DNA of 28,354 nucleotides, from assembly GCA_033809415.1 (NCBI GenBank), contig JAPXLT010000022.1, positions 1 to 28,354 on the forward strand, given 5' to 3'. The DNA is from JAQVUB01 sp033809415 (GTDB lineage: Bacteria > Verrucomicrobiota > Lentisphaeria > Oligosphaerales > Oligosphaeraceae). The position numbers and the translations under genes were made by a program. Numbering within the stretch: position 1 is the stretch's first letter; each line of letters begins with the position of its first letter. Below the pieces are notes generated by a model. The model searched no databases and was not told the DNA's origin. It was given only the letters and a program-made list of their open reading frames with translations. Positions 1 through 7,433 of the stretch are shown here, piece after piece.

Positions 1-8
1 GAACCAAC

Positions 9-34
9 CGCCAAGACGCCAAGGACGCCAAGGA
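9..34. repeat. 9-bp tandem repeat (CGCCAAGGA-type)
   Basis: Three consecutive units of CGCCAAG(G)A lie at the left edge of the window, downstream of the DegT gene. The first unit is one base shorter than the others. No gene is visible in positions 1-146; the rest of the stretch is a short unique segment followed by an R1 element. Confidence 0.6.
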
Positions 35-70
35 ATCGGAGGAAACAACAAACCAGACCGAAATTCCGCT

Positions 71-144
71 TGCAAGCCCATCCGTCAAAGCAACAACCCT
101 ACAAAAAAATTTCGTGTCTGTTCGTGTGGTTCGTGGTTAAAAAA
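71..144 (-). repeat. R1 intergenic element, long form (copy a)
   Basis: This copy has the core of TTCGTGT-type units ending in GTTAAAAAA, plus an upstream tail (TTGCAAGCCCATCCGTCAAA, then GCAACAACCC) that is also found, in varied form, at 1571, 18780 and 22130. The A-rich end stops 2 bases from the TAA of the DegT gene (147-149). It is one of a dozen family members in this window. No function is known to me. Confidence 0.8.
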
Positions 145-146
145 TC

Positions 147-1433
147 TTATTTTCGGAATTTTTCCGGGTCGAGTTCATTGATGTTATCGAAGACCTTGTG
201 GAAGGCATCTCCGACGAGTTTGGCGACTTCCGGACCATTTGGTGCACGCAGCGGCATGGTCATGCCGAAATGGGTGTCGCAATGGCGCTGTGCTTCCGGG
301 AAATCATCACGGTTGTAGTTGATTTTTTCGCCATCGGCATTGCTCAGCGGGCAGGACCACGGGCAGCCGCCACCGTATGCATTCTTCGCCTTGAAAACCG
401 TCATGTCCGGAAGAATAAAACTCTGCCAGATACCGACACCGGCGCCTTCGGCCTGCAAGGCGGCCATGATTGCATCACGCATCAGGTTTGGCGCACCATG
501 CCAGCCCAACGCCTTGGCGTCAATGCGGTTGGTGTAATTGTACCAGTTGTGCAAATGACCTTCCGGCTGCACCGGCAAAATCAATCCTTTGATACCTTTC
601 AGACGATTCGTCAGGACAGCCGCATTTTCCTGCAAGACATCAAAATAGTGCGGCATTTTCGCCAGCTGGGCGCGTCCAAAGGCGGCCACGATATCCGAGC
701 CGCGATACATCCAGCCAAGAGCATAGGAATGATAGTCGCGTGATTGCATCGGCGTGGCAATTTCGCCAAAGCTCCACAAACGTGCAGCTGCATTGTACAT
801 GTCTTCATTATCTGTGACAAACATGCCGCCTTCACCGGAACAGAGGCATTTGTTCTGATTGAAACTGAAAGCCGCACAGTCACCCAGCTTGCCGGCATTG
901 ACCCCCTTGAATTTCGCGCCGTGCGCCTGGCAGGAATCTTCAATCAGTACCAGCTTGTGCTTTTTGGCGATCGCGCGCAACTTATCAAAATTGCAGGTGA
1001 GGCCATGCAGGTTGACTGCGATAATCGCTTTGGTGCGCGGGGTGATCGCCGCCTCGATCTTGTCTTCATCGATATTGATTGTGTCAAAATTGATATCGAC
1101 AAAGATGGGGATGGCATTGTGATGCAGAATGCAGGTCGCACTCGAGGACCAGGAATACGAGGTCACAATCACATGATCACCAGCACCGACCCCAGCCGCA
1201 ACTACGCCCATGTGCAGAGCAGCCGTGCCACTGTTAGTGAAAATCGCATACTTATTGCCAGTATAAGCAGCGAATTCCTCGCCAAAGGCTTTGCAGTTCG
1301 GGCCAAACGCATGTTTATGCCCATCCAGCGAGGCAAGTACCATTTTCCGATCACTGTCGTCAATCGGAGGCCATTCTTTGATGGTGCCTTCCGGAATCAG
1401 TCGCTTACCGCCATTAATCGCAAGTTGTGCCAT
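147..1433 (-). CDS. DegT/DnrJ/EryC1/StrS-family PLP-dependent aminotransferase
   Basis: The 428-aa product is a fold-type I PLP enzyme of the sugar aminotransferase family, which normally aminates a keto group on a nucleotide-linked sugar; the substrate here cannot be read from sequence. Visible family marks are TNSGTAALH (66-74) for cofactor phosphate contact, EDSCQAHGA (166-174) with the Asp that holds the pyridine nitrogen, and the segment SFNQNKCLCSGEGG, whose K195 should be the Schiff-base lysine. The start at 1433 is chosen because AAGGAG sits 7 bases upstream and because the longer frame beginning at 1529 would start inside the putative promoter. The gene is first of the minus-strand block from its own promoter and is not obviously coupled to metH. 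No sugar-nucleotide genes accompany it in this window, so the pathway is open. Confidence 0.93.
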   Translation of the reverse strand: MAQLAINGGKRLIPEGTIKEWPPIDDSDRKMVLASLDGHKHAFGPNCKAFGEEFAAYTGNKYAIFTNSGTAALHMGVVAAGVGAGDHVIVTSYSWSSSATCILHHNAIPIFVDINFDTINIDEDKIEAAITPRTKAIIAVNLHGLTCNFDKLRAIAKKHKLVLIEDSCQAHGAKFKGVNAGKLGDCAAFSFNQNKCLCSGEGGMFVTDNEDMYNAAARLWSFGEIATPMQSRDYHSYALGWMYRGSDIVAAFGRAQLAKMPHYFDVLQENAAVLTNRLKGIKGLILPVQPEGHLHNWYNYTNRIDAKALGWHGAPNLMRDAIMAALQAEGAGVGIWQSFILPDMTVFKAKNAYGGGCPWSCPLSNADGEKINYNRDDFPEAQRHCDTHFGMTMPLRAPNGPEVAKLVGDAFHKVFDNINELDPEKFRK

Positions 1434-1471
1434 GTTGATTCTCCTTCTTTGTTCAATGGGTCTTACCTGTT

Positions 1472-1487
1472 GCAGAAAACCTTCTGC
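1472..1487 (-). promoter_or_regulatory. Small hairpin in the 5' leader of the DegT gene
   Basis: GCAGAA and TTCTGC form a perfect 6-bp inverted repeat around a 4-base loop, about 40 bases upstream of the start codon at 1433 and downstream of the putative promoter. It may fold in the leader RNA. No regulatory role is shown. Confidence 0.3.
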
Positions 1488-1500
1488 GGTATACTTTGTT

Positions 1501-1529
1501 ATTGTATATGTTGAAACGCAAATCGGCAA
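1501..1529 (-). promoter_or_regulatory. Putative sigma70-type promoter of the DegT gene
   Basis: Read on the minus strand, TTGCCG (1529-1524) is followed after 17 bases by TACAAT (1506-1501), a good match to the -35/-10 consensus. Transcription would begin about 60 bases before the chosen start codon at 1433. Confidence 0.5.
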
Positions 1530-1570
1530 GAAAAAGCAGCAGGGAAAACCTTGCTAATTCCGGCAATTCG

Positions 1571-1637
1571 TTGCATCAAAGCAGCAACCCCTATAAAAAA
1601 TTTTCGTGTCTGTTCGTGTGGTTCGTGGTTAAAAAAT
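1571..1637 (-). repeat. R1 element, long form (copy b), overlapping the 3' end of metH
   Basis: The core and tail closely match copy a. The A-rich end (GTTAAAAAATT) lies inside the methionine synthase reading frame, which runs through the element and stops at a TAG (1591-1593) formed by the CTATAAAAA part of the repeat. The last 15 codons of metH are therefore repeat sequence. Confidence 0.85.
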
Positions 1638-4014
1638 TCGCGATTTTGACTGTGGCCAGGGCATCGACGGCGTAATGTGCGCCGATCGATTGCGCAAATT
1701 CTTCATCCAGCACTGCGCCGCCTACGATGAATTGCAGGTCGTGCCGTCCACGCTGGCGTGCCAAGTCGATCACTACTTTCATCTGTCCCATGGTCGTTGT
1801 CATCAGTGCCGAAAGCCCGATCAGCCTTGCCTGTTCGCGTTCTGCGGCATCAAGAATGGTTTCCGCCAGTACATCCTTGCCGAGGTCGATGACCTCGAAC
1901 CCGTAATTCCTCAACATGATGGCAACGATGTTTTTGCCAATGTCATGAACATCACCCTTGACGGTAGCCAGGATGATCTTTTCCCGCGCCGGTGCCGATT
2001 TCTGCTGTTCCTCGAGCAGGGGTTGCAACACCGCCATCGCCGCCTGCATTGCATCCGCACTCATGATCAGCTGCGGCAGAAAATACTCCTTGCGCTCGAA
2101 ACGAGCGCCAACCTCGGTAATCCCGGGAACCAGAATTTGATCGACCAGATCGCTCGGCGCAGCGCCGGAAGCAAGCGCTGCCTTGATCATTCCAGGCATG
2201 CCATCGGTATTGCCCTGCAGCAAGGCATGACGCACAGCCTCGACCGGCGACAGTTCCTTCCCCGGTGCCACCGCCGCTTTGCTGCTCCCAGCGTAGATGC
2301 TGCAAAAATTCCGCATGCCTGGATCGCGCCCGCTCAGCGCGTCACCGGCACGGACAGCATCCATCAGCTCGGACTGCAACGGGTTGGCAATCGCCATATT
2401 GAGGCCATTGCCGATAGCCATGCCTAGAAAAGCCTGATTGACCAGATCGCGGCGCGGCATGCCAAAGCTGACATTGGATAGGCCGCAGACAGTATTCATG
2501 CCGCGTTTATGGCACCAGGCAAGCTGTTCGAGGGTCAGACGCGCCGCCTGCGGATTCGAGGAAATCGTCATCACCAGGCCATCCACGCAGACATCCGCAA
2601 TCCGGTAGCCGTAAGACTCCGCCGCTTTCAAAATCTGCCCGATAGCATCGATGCGTCCTTCCAAGGTTTCCGGGATGCCGTCTTCGGTCAACGGCAGCAG
2701 TATCAGCATGGCACCATATTTCGCCGCAATCGGCAGCACTTTCTCCAGGCGTTCGGATTCCGCCGAAATCGAGTTGAACAGCGCCCGCCCAGGATAGACC
2801 CGCAGTGCCGCTTCGGCGGCTTCGGGTTTGGTGGTATCGATGCATAAAGGCAGCGTACTGCTGCGAGAGAGCAGCAACACTGCCTCCCGCATCACCTTCG
2901 CCTCATCAATGCCAGACAAGCCGACATTGACCTCGAGCAGCGCCGCACCAGCCTCCTGCTGCTCTTCCGCATACGTTCGCACCAGCCCAAAGGAACCGGC
3001 ACGCAATTCCGCCTGCAAGGCCTTTTTTCCGGTCGGATTGATGCGCTCGCCAATGACCGTGAACGGCTCGTCCGGATGCAACACCCGAAACGTCCGCGCC
3101 GAGCTGACGACGCCTTGTATCTGCGCACCGATTTCGGGTGCCTGCAAGCGCCCGGCTGCTTTTGCCAGCTCCGCAACATGTTCCGGGGTTGTTCCGCAGC
3201 AGCCGCCGATGATGCCGACACCGACACTCACGAGGGTAGCTGCATGACGTCCAAATTCCTCGGCACCCATTGGAAAGACCGTTTTGCCGGCGCGGAATTG
3301 CGGCAGACCGGCGTTGGGCTTGGCAATCAGGGGGATTTCTGCATATGGTTTGAGCATGGCAATGATCTCCGCCATGCCTTCCGGGCCACTCGAACAATTG
3401 CAGCCGAAAGCATCGGCGCCGAGCGCCTGCAAAGTCACCAGGGCAGCCACTGGATCATTGCCTGCCAGCGTGCGTTTCTCGGCTTCAAAAGTCAGAGTAA
3501 CCATCACCGGCAGATCGCAAAGTTCCCGTATCGCCAGCAGGGCCGCACGGGCTTCCTGGACATCCATCATCGTTTCAATGACGAAGCCATCCACGCCGCC
3601 TTCCAGCAAAGCGCCGGCCTGCTCCCGGTAGATGGCAACCGATTCCTCGAAGGGAAGGTTCCCGGATGGTTCGACAAACTGTCCAGTCGGCGCCAAATCC
3701 CCGAATATCCGGCAACCTGGTGCTGCCTTGCGGGAGAGTTCAGCCAGGCGGCGATTCATTTCGCCCACCTTGTCTCCCAGGCCGAATTCCTCAAGCTTTT
3801 TGCGGTTGCCGCCAAAAGTCGGCGTGTAAATGATATTTGCTCCGGCTGCCGCATATTGTTTTTGCACATCCAGAAGAGCCTCGGGATGCTCGAGCACCCA
3901 GGCTTCCGGGCAGACTCCGGCAGGCATACCGCGCTTGATCAATTCCGTGCCTGTAGCGCCATCCAGGATCAGGATGCGCCCCGCAGCCAAATTGGCAAAT
4001 TCCTGTCGGGTCAT
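1591..4014 (-). CDS. metH: Cobalamin-dependent methionine synthase, short form without activation domain
   Basis: The 807-aa product transfers a methyl group from methyltetrahydrofolate via cobalamin to homocysteine. Domains in order are: homocysteine methyltransferase (about 10-285) with zinc cysteines in GCNC (C207) and GGCCGTTP (C272, C273); pterin-binding domain (about 315-570) beginning FTVIGERINPTGKKA; cobalamin cap domain (about 590-670); and B12-binding domain with DVHDIGKN, where H690 is the cobalt ligand. It ends after the B12 domain, whereas E. coli MetH (about 1,230 aa) carries a further SAM-binding reactivation domain. A separate reactivation protein or another mechanism would be needed. 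The start at 4014 is preferred over 4023 because AAGGA ends right at 4024, giving 9-base spacing to the later ATG. The C-terminal residues NFLTTNHTNRHENFL are encoded by repeat R1. Confidence 0.95.
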   Translation of the reverse strand: MTRQEFANLAAGRILILDGATGTELIKRGMPAGVCPEAWVLEHPEALLDVQKQYAAAGANIIYTPTFGGNRKKLEEFGLGDKVGEMNRRLAELSRKAAPGCRIFGDLAPTGQFVEPSGNLPFEESVAIYREQAGALLEGGVDGFVIETMMDVQEARAALLAIRELCDLPVMVTLTFEAEKRTLAGNDPVAALVTLQALGADAFGCNCSSGPEGMAEIIAMLKPYAEIPLIAKPNAGLPQFRAGKTVFPMGAEEFGRHAATLVSVGVGIIGGCCGTTPEHVAELAKAAGRLQAPEIGAQIQGVVSSARTFRVLHPDEPFTVIGERINPTGKKALQAELRAGSFGLVRTYAEEQQEAGAALLEVNVGLSGIDEAKVMREAVLLLSRSSTLPLCIDTTKPEAAEAALRVYPGRALFNSISAESERLEKVLPIAAKYGAMLILLPLTEDGIPETLEGRIDAIGQILKAAESYGYRIADVCVDGLVMTISSNPQAARLTLEQLAWCHKRGMNTVCGLSNVSFGMPRRDLVNQAFLGMAIGNGLNMAIANPLQSELMDAVRAGDALSGRDPGMRNFCSIYAGSSKAAVAPGKELSPVEAVRHALLQGNTDGMPGMIKAALASGAAPSDLVDQILVPGITEVGARFERKEYFLPQLIMSADAMQAAMAVLQPLLEEQQKSAPAREKIILATVKGDVHDIGKNIVAIMLRNYGFEVIDLGKDVLAETILDAAEREQARLIGLSALMTTTMGQMKVVIDLARQRGRHDLQFIVGGAVLDEEFAQSIGAHYAVDALATVKIANFLTTNHTNRHENFL

Positions 4015-4041
4015 AACCAGCATTCCTTATTCAATGATCAG

Positions 4042-4060
4042 GCAATTTTCGTGCCGTTTT
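4042..4060. repeat. Degenerate R1 fragment
   Basis: The AATTTTCGTGCC segment upstream of metH resembles the distal end of R1 but lacks the remaining units. It joins directly to the GGAC-rich tract on its right. Confidence 0.35.
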
Positions 4061-4135
4061 ATGGACGAGGGACAGGGACAAGAGTGGACTCGATGGACAT
4101 AATGGACACGAATGGAACGGGATGGACAATGGACT
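4061..4135 (-). repeat. R4 tract: degenerate GTCCATTC-type repeats
   Basis: On the minus strand this reads as loosely repeated GTCCATT/GTCCATC units ending CTTGTCCCTGTCCCTCGTCC. The same units in the same order, ending CTTGTCCCTGTCCATCGTCC, lie just upstream of lysA at 19091-19169. The tract fills half of the metH-murJ gap. Confidence 0.6.
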
Positions 4136-4150
4136 TCCCGTCCGTGTCCC

Positions 4151-4249
4151 GTCCGTGAAAAGTCCGTGAAAAGTCCGTGTAAAGTCCGTGAAAAGTCCGT
4201 GAAAAGTCCGTGAAAAGTCCGTGTAAAGTCCGTGAAAAGTCCGTGAAAA
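4151..4249. repeat. 11-bp tandem array, nine units of GTCCGTGAAAA
   Basis: Nine contiguous 11-bp units end one base before the murJ stop codon. Units 3 and 7 read GTCCGTGTAAA and the others GTCCGTGAAAA, which gives a 44-bp higher-order pattern (A-A-B-A, A-A-B-A, A). Four-base A-tracts recur every 11 bp. There are no spacers, so this is not a CRISPR array. Confidence 0.9.
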
Positions 4250-4250
4250 C

Positions 4251-5864
4251 TCAGCGTTTCAGCAGGGCGTGCAGCAATTCGGACGGTTCCGGACGTGCTG
4301 CAAGCCTTGTTGCCAGCAGATATGTGATGCCACCAGCCAGACCGCCGCCGACTACGCAAAACAGATTCTTCAGGATCGAGGGGAGAGCCGGCATGTTCGC
4401 CATGCTTTTCTGCATGGCGTAACCGGTCAGTCCAGCAACTAGACCGGCAATCATAGCCATGACTCCCAACCCGAAGGCGGCTTTCAGCACGGGGCCTGGC
4501 TTCCAGGCAGGCAGCATGCGCCGGTTGCAGGTCAGCAGCAAAGTGACATTTAGCCAGGAACAGATGCTGGTGGACAACGCCAGACCGCCCTGGCGCAGAA
4601 ACTGCATCAGGATCAGGTTCAGAACCAGATTCAGAACCATGCAGATCATCGCAATTTTTACCGGAGTCCGGGTATCTTTCCTAGCATGAAAGGGATTCGT
4701 CGCCACTTTGGCGCAACAGAAAGCCGGCAGGCCAACCAGGTAAAAATTCAGTGTCCAGCTGCATTCACGAACTGCTTCCGATGTAAACGCCCCCCGGGCA
4801 AACAGCATGCTGATCGTTTCCGTACTGAGTGCGCCCAGCAGAGTGGCACAAGGCAATGACAGAAAAAGTACGATCCGCAATGCATAGTTGAGGCTGCTCA
4901 CCATCTCCTCTTCCTGACGCAAAGCCCAGGCACGCGACATGCTCGGCAAGCAAACAACCCCCATCGCCACGCCAAAGATTCCCACCGGCAGATAAACCAG
5001 ATGCTGACTGTAATTCAACGCCCCAACCGCCGCTGACCCCAACCAGAGTCCGAGAATCCGATCCACCAGGGAATTCAGCTGCATGACACCAGCACCCACC
5101 AGACCCGGCAGAATGTTGATGCACAGCAATTTGACTTCCGGACAATTCCATGTCGGATTGAAATGAAAAACAAAACCCTGCCGACGTGCTGCCACCATCA
5201 CCGTCAGCAATTGCAGCAAACCGGCCAGAATGGCACTCAGGCTGAAAAACAATAATGCCGCAAATTCATCATGGTACCAGAGCAGCGACAAAAGCAGAAC
5301 CGAAGAAATCTGAACCACATTGAATAAAATCGGAGTCAGTGCCGGCAACAGGAATTTTTTCAGGCAGTTCAGGATAGAAGAGAAGGCACCGGTCAAACAG
5401 ATAAACATGGCGTATGGCATCAGCACCGGCAAAATCAGCAGCGTCATGCGCACGCGCGGAGCGGTGTCCGGCGGTGAAAACGCCAGACAGCCTAGGCTGA
5501 TGCCGGACACTGCCAGCACACAGACCAGCAATGCGGTCAATTGCAGGGAAATCGCCCTTTCCGCCAGTAGCCAAGCCTTCTCGCGCCCCTGCTTCTCGAG
5601 GCTTTCAGCCAGAATCGGCACAAAGGCCTGATTGAATGCCCCCTCCCCAAAAAGGGTTCGCAAGCTGTTGGGAAAGGCAAAAGCGACCTGGAAAGCGGCC
5701 TGGGTATCAACTGTCCCGCCCCAGTACCAGGCCATCGCAATATCGCGGAGAAGACCAAATATCCGGCTGCAGAAGGTCATGCTGCTGACTGTCAGCATCG
5801 AACGCCCCAGCGAACGGTTGCTGTCGCTTTTCCCGCTCCCGCCAACTGCATCGCACGTACTCAT
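4251..5864 (-). CDS. murJ: MurJ/MviN lipid II flippase
   Basis: The 537-aa polytopic membrane protein moves lipid-linked peptidoglycan precursor across the inner membrane. The length and the alternation of about 14 hydrophobic segments fit the family. The N-terminal region (about 22-50) has the conserved SRIFGLLRD and, further on, GEGAFNQAFVPIL (about 76-88), typical of MurJ. It implies that the organism makes peptidoglycan precursors. The start at 5864 lies 6 bases from an R1 element and has no clear Shine-Dalgarno sequence; the leader TTTGATAGT-ATG resembles that of the DUF1573 gene, TTTGATAGCGTT-ATG, which also follows R1. The stop TGA abuts the 11-bp array. The neighbouring gene upstream in the transcript is nudC, separated only by R1. 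Confidence 0.95.
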   Translation of the reverse strand: MSTCDAVGGSGKSDSNRSLGRSMLTVSSMTFCSRIFGLLRDIAMAWYWGGTVDTQAAFQVAFAFPNSLRTLFGEGAFNQAFVPILAESLEKQGREKAWLLAERAISLQLTALLVCVLAVSGISLGCLAFSPPDTAPRVRMTLLILPVLMPYAMFICLTGAFSSILNCLKKFLLPALTPILFNVVQISSVLLLSLLWYHDEFAALLFFSLSAILAGLLQLLTVMVAARRQGFVFHFNPTWNCPEVKLLCINILPGLVGAGVMQLNSLVDRILGLWLGSAAVGALNYSQHLVYLPVGIFGVAMGVVCLPSMSRAWALRQEEEMVSSLNYALRIVLFLSLPCATLLGALSTETISMLFARGAFTSEAVRECSWTLNFYLVGLPAFCCAKVATNPFHARKDTRTPVKIAMICMVLNLVLNLILMQFLRQGGLALSTSICSWLNVTLLLTCNRRMLPAWKPGPVLKAAFGLGVMAMIAGLVAGLTGYAMQKSMANMPALPSILKNLFCVVGGGLAGGITYLLATRLAARPEPSELLHALLKR

Positions 5865-5870
5865 ACTATC

Positions 5871-5910
5871 AAAATTTTCGTGCCTTTTCGTGTTTTTTCG
5901 TTGTTAAAAA
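5871..5910 (-). repeat. R1 element, short form (copy c), between nudC and murJ
   Basis: There are three TTTTCGTG-type units ending in GTTAAAAA. The A-rich end overlaps the nudC 3' end: the nudC stop TAA is the TAA within TTTTTAAC on the minus strand. The other end lies 6 bases from the murJ start, so R1 is essentially the whole junction. Confidence 0.85.
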
Positions 5911-6734
5911 TGGTTCGTATCCGCCAGGAGGCTATCGATGATCCGGCGTGACATGCTGCCTATTCGAGGCAGCGGCGGCAATTCCGACAACGAGAACCAG
6001 CCTGCCTCATCGATTTCCTCGCCATCCGGGCAGAGTTCACCGCTGTCATAGTCCGCCAGAAACCCCACCATCAGCGAACTGGGAAAAGGCCAGGACTGGC
6101 TGCCCCAGTAGCGGATATTGCGAATTTGGATGCCAACCTCCTCGAGGACTTCGCGCCGAACGGCCTGTTCCAGGGTCTCACCAACCTCGACATAACCGGC
6201 CACCAGACTGAATACCCCGCCAGTAAAATTCCGGTTGTGCGCCAGCAGAATTTTTTCGCCATGATGCACGGAAACCATAACCGCAGGATTGATGCGAGGA
6301 TAATACAGCGCCTGGCAGTTCGGACAGATACGGGCGCGCTCGCCGACTTTTTCCTCTAATGGGGCAGCGCATGCGCTGCAAAAACGCGTCTGCTGCCGCC
6401 AATATAGCAACTGCTTCCCCATGCAGACAAGGCAGACCTGGTCGGGTTGCCGGCGTGCCAGAACCTCGCGCAAGGAAGTCCGATTGCTGAAGCGTTCCGC
6501 TTCCTCGACGGGCAGGGTAATTGCAAAGCAGCGTTGCCCATCCCAGGTGCCGAGATATGCGACATCCAGCGGCGACGTCTTCAGAAGCCGTTGATATCCT
6601 TCAGGATGAAGGACATCTCCAGTATCCTCATTCAGCAAAATTTCACCGGATGGATCGAAAACCACGCAGGGGGCCTCCGGACGGCAACTGAATTCGGTAT
6701 ACATTTCAACTTTGAAGTGCCATTTTTCTGACAT
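5904..6734 (-). CDS. nudC: NAD+ diphosphatase / NAD-capped RNA decapping Nudix hydrolase
   Basis: The 276-aa NudC-type enzyme hydrolyses NADH/NAD+ to NMN(H) and AMP; characterised family members also remove NAD caps from RNA. A zinc ribbon is formed by C119, C122, C137 and C140. It is followed by the Nudix box (about 180-202: G-x5-E-x7-REVLEEVGI) and by SQSWPFPSS (212-220), close to the SQPWPFPxS signature that separates NudC from other Nudix proteins. Its length is slightly above E. coli NudC (257 aa). No strong Shine-Dalgarno precedes the start; the thrH stop is 32 bases upstream, which suggests cotranscription. The stop codon is contributed by repeat R1. Confidence 0.95.
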   Translation of the reverse strand: MSEKWHFKVEMYTEFSCRPEAPCVVFDPSGEILLNEDTGDVLHPEGYQRLLKTSPLDVAYLGTWDGQRCFAITLPVEEAERFSNRTSLREVLARRQPDQVCLVCMGKQLLYWRQQTRFCSACAAPLEEKVGERARICPNCQALYYPRINPAVMVSVHHGEKILLAHNRNFTGGVFSLVAGYVEVGETLEQAVRREVLEEVGIQIRNIRYWGSQSWPFPSSLMVGFLADYDSGELCPDGEEIDEAGWFSLSELPPLPRIGSMSRRIIDSLLADTNHF

Positions 6735-6766
6735 GATCCAACCATTCCACCCGAGAAGAATTTGCT

Positions 6767-7384
6767 TCAGGCGCTGAAAGCCTTTTCGAGTATATCTTTT
6801 ACTTCGTCATATTCACGGGCCACCGGGAACTGCGGAAATTCCTGAAGCACCTTTTCCGATGGGCGGAAAAGAATTCCCAGGCTGGCTTCGGCAAGCATGG
6901 CTGTATCATTAAAGGAATCCCCCATCGCCAGCACGTCGAAATTCAACTGTTTAAAGGCAAGCACTGCATGACGCTTGCCATCAAGCTGGCGCATACGATA
7001 ATCGAGAATTGTACCCTGCTCGTCCGTCACCAATGAATTGCACAGCAACATCGGATGCCCGAGCTTGCGCATGAACGGAGCAGCAAATTCATAAAAAGTA
7101 TCTGATAAAATAACGAACGGGCAGCGTTCCCGCAACCAGCGCAGATACTCGAGGGCGCCCGGCAGGGGTTCCATCGTTTCAATCACCGCCTGAATATCCG
7201 GCAGGCGCAGAGAATTTTCCTTCAGGATAGCCAGGCGCCGTTTCATCAGCACGTCATAGTCCGATATGTCACGAGTAGTCAAGCGCAATTCCTTGATACC
7301 CGTCTTTTCAGCAAAAGCAATCCACACCTCCGGAACCAGAACCCCCTCGAGGTCCATCGCCAGCAATTTTATCCTGCCTGACAT
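6767..7384 (-). CDS. thrH: ThrH-type phosphoserine phosphatase / homoserine phosphotransferase
   Basis: The 205-aa HAD-superfamily protein closely resembles Pseudomonas ThrH, which dephosphorylates phosphoserine and can transfer the phosphate to homoserine. Motif I is DLEGV (D11, E13), the family-specific variant of DxDG; motif II lies in ILSDTFYEF (S94); the lysine of motif III is K136; and motif IV is GDSFND (154-159). The segments PEVWIAFAEKTGI and DYDVLMKRR are characteristic. AAAAGGAG lies 5 bases upstream of the ATG at 7384, partly formed by the edge of R1 copy d, so the repeat may supply the ribosome-binding site. It probably belongs to one transcript with nudC downstream and the VWA gene upstream. 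The likely role is serine or threonine metabolism. Confidence 0.93.
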   Translation of the reverse strand: MSGRIKLLAMDLEGVLVPEVWIAFAEKTGIKELRLTTRDISDYDVLMKRRLAILKENSLRLPDIQAVIETMEPLPGALEYLRWLRERCPFVILSDTFYEFAAPFMRKLGHPMLLCNSLVTDEQGTILDYRMRQLDGKRHAVLAFKQLNFDVLAMGDSFNDTAMLAEASLGILFRPSEKVLQEFPQFPVAREYDEVKDILEKAFSA

Positions 7385-7391
7385 CCATTCT

Positions 7392-7430
7392 CCTTTTCGT
7401 GCCTATTCGTGTCTTTTCGTTGTTAAAAAA
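7392..7430 (-). repeat. R1 element, short form (copy d)
   Basis: The units CCTTTTCGTG, CCTATTCGTG and TCTTTTCGTTG end in GTTAAAAAA. The A-rich end is 3 bases from the VWA gene stop (7434-7436). The opposite end reads GAAAAGGAG on the minus strand and forms the Shine-Dalgarno of thrH. Confidence 0.85.
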
Positions 7431-7433
7431 TCC

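Noticed and set aside
744..1514. Plus-strand ORF (256 aa) opposite the DegT gene
   Set aside because: It is an antisense shadow of a well-conserved aminotransferase.
3076..4158. Long plus-strand ORF (360 aa) opposite metH
   Set aside because: It lies antisense to a clearly conserved methionine synthase and its product resembles no protein family.
4151..4249. CRISPR-like array
   Set aside because: The units are 11 bp and contiguous, with no spacers and no cas genes nearby; it is a minisatellite. The same applies to the arrays at 11320 and 14012.
4210..4422. Small ORFs running through the 11-bp array near the murJ end
   Set aside because: Because the 11-bp unit is not a multiple of three, frames stay open by chance through the repeat; no family resemblance or ribosome-binding site.
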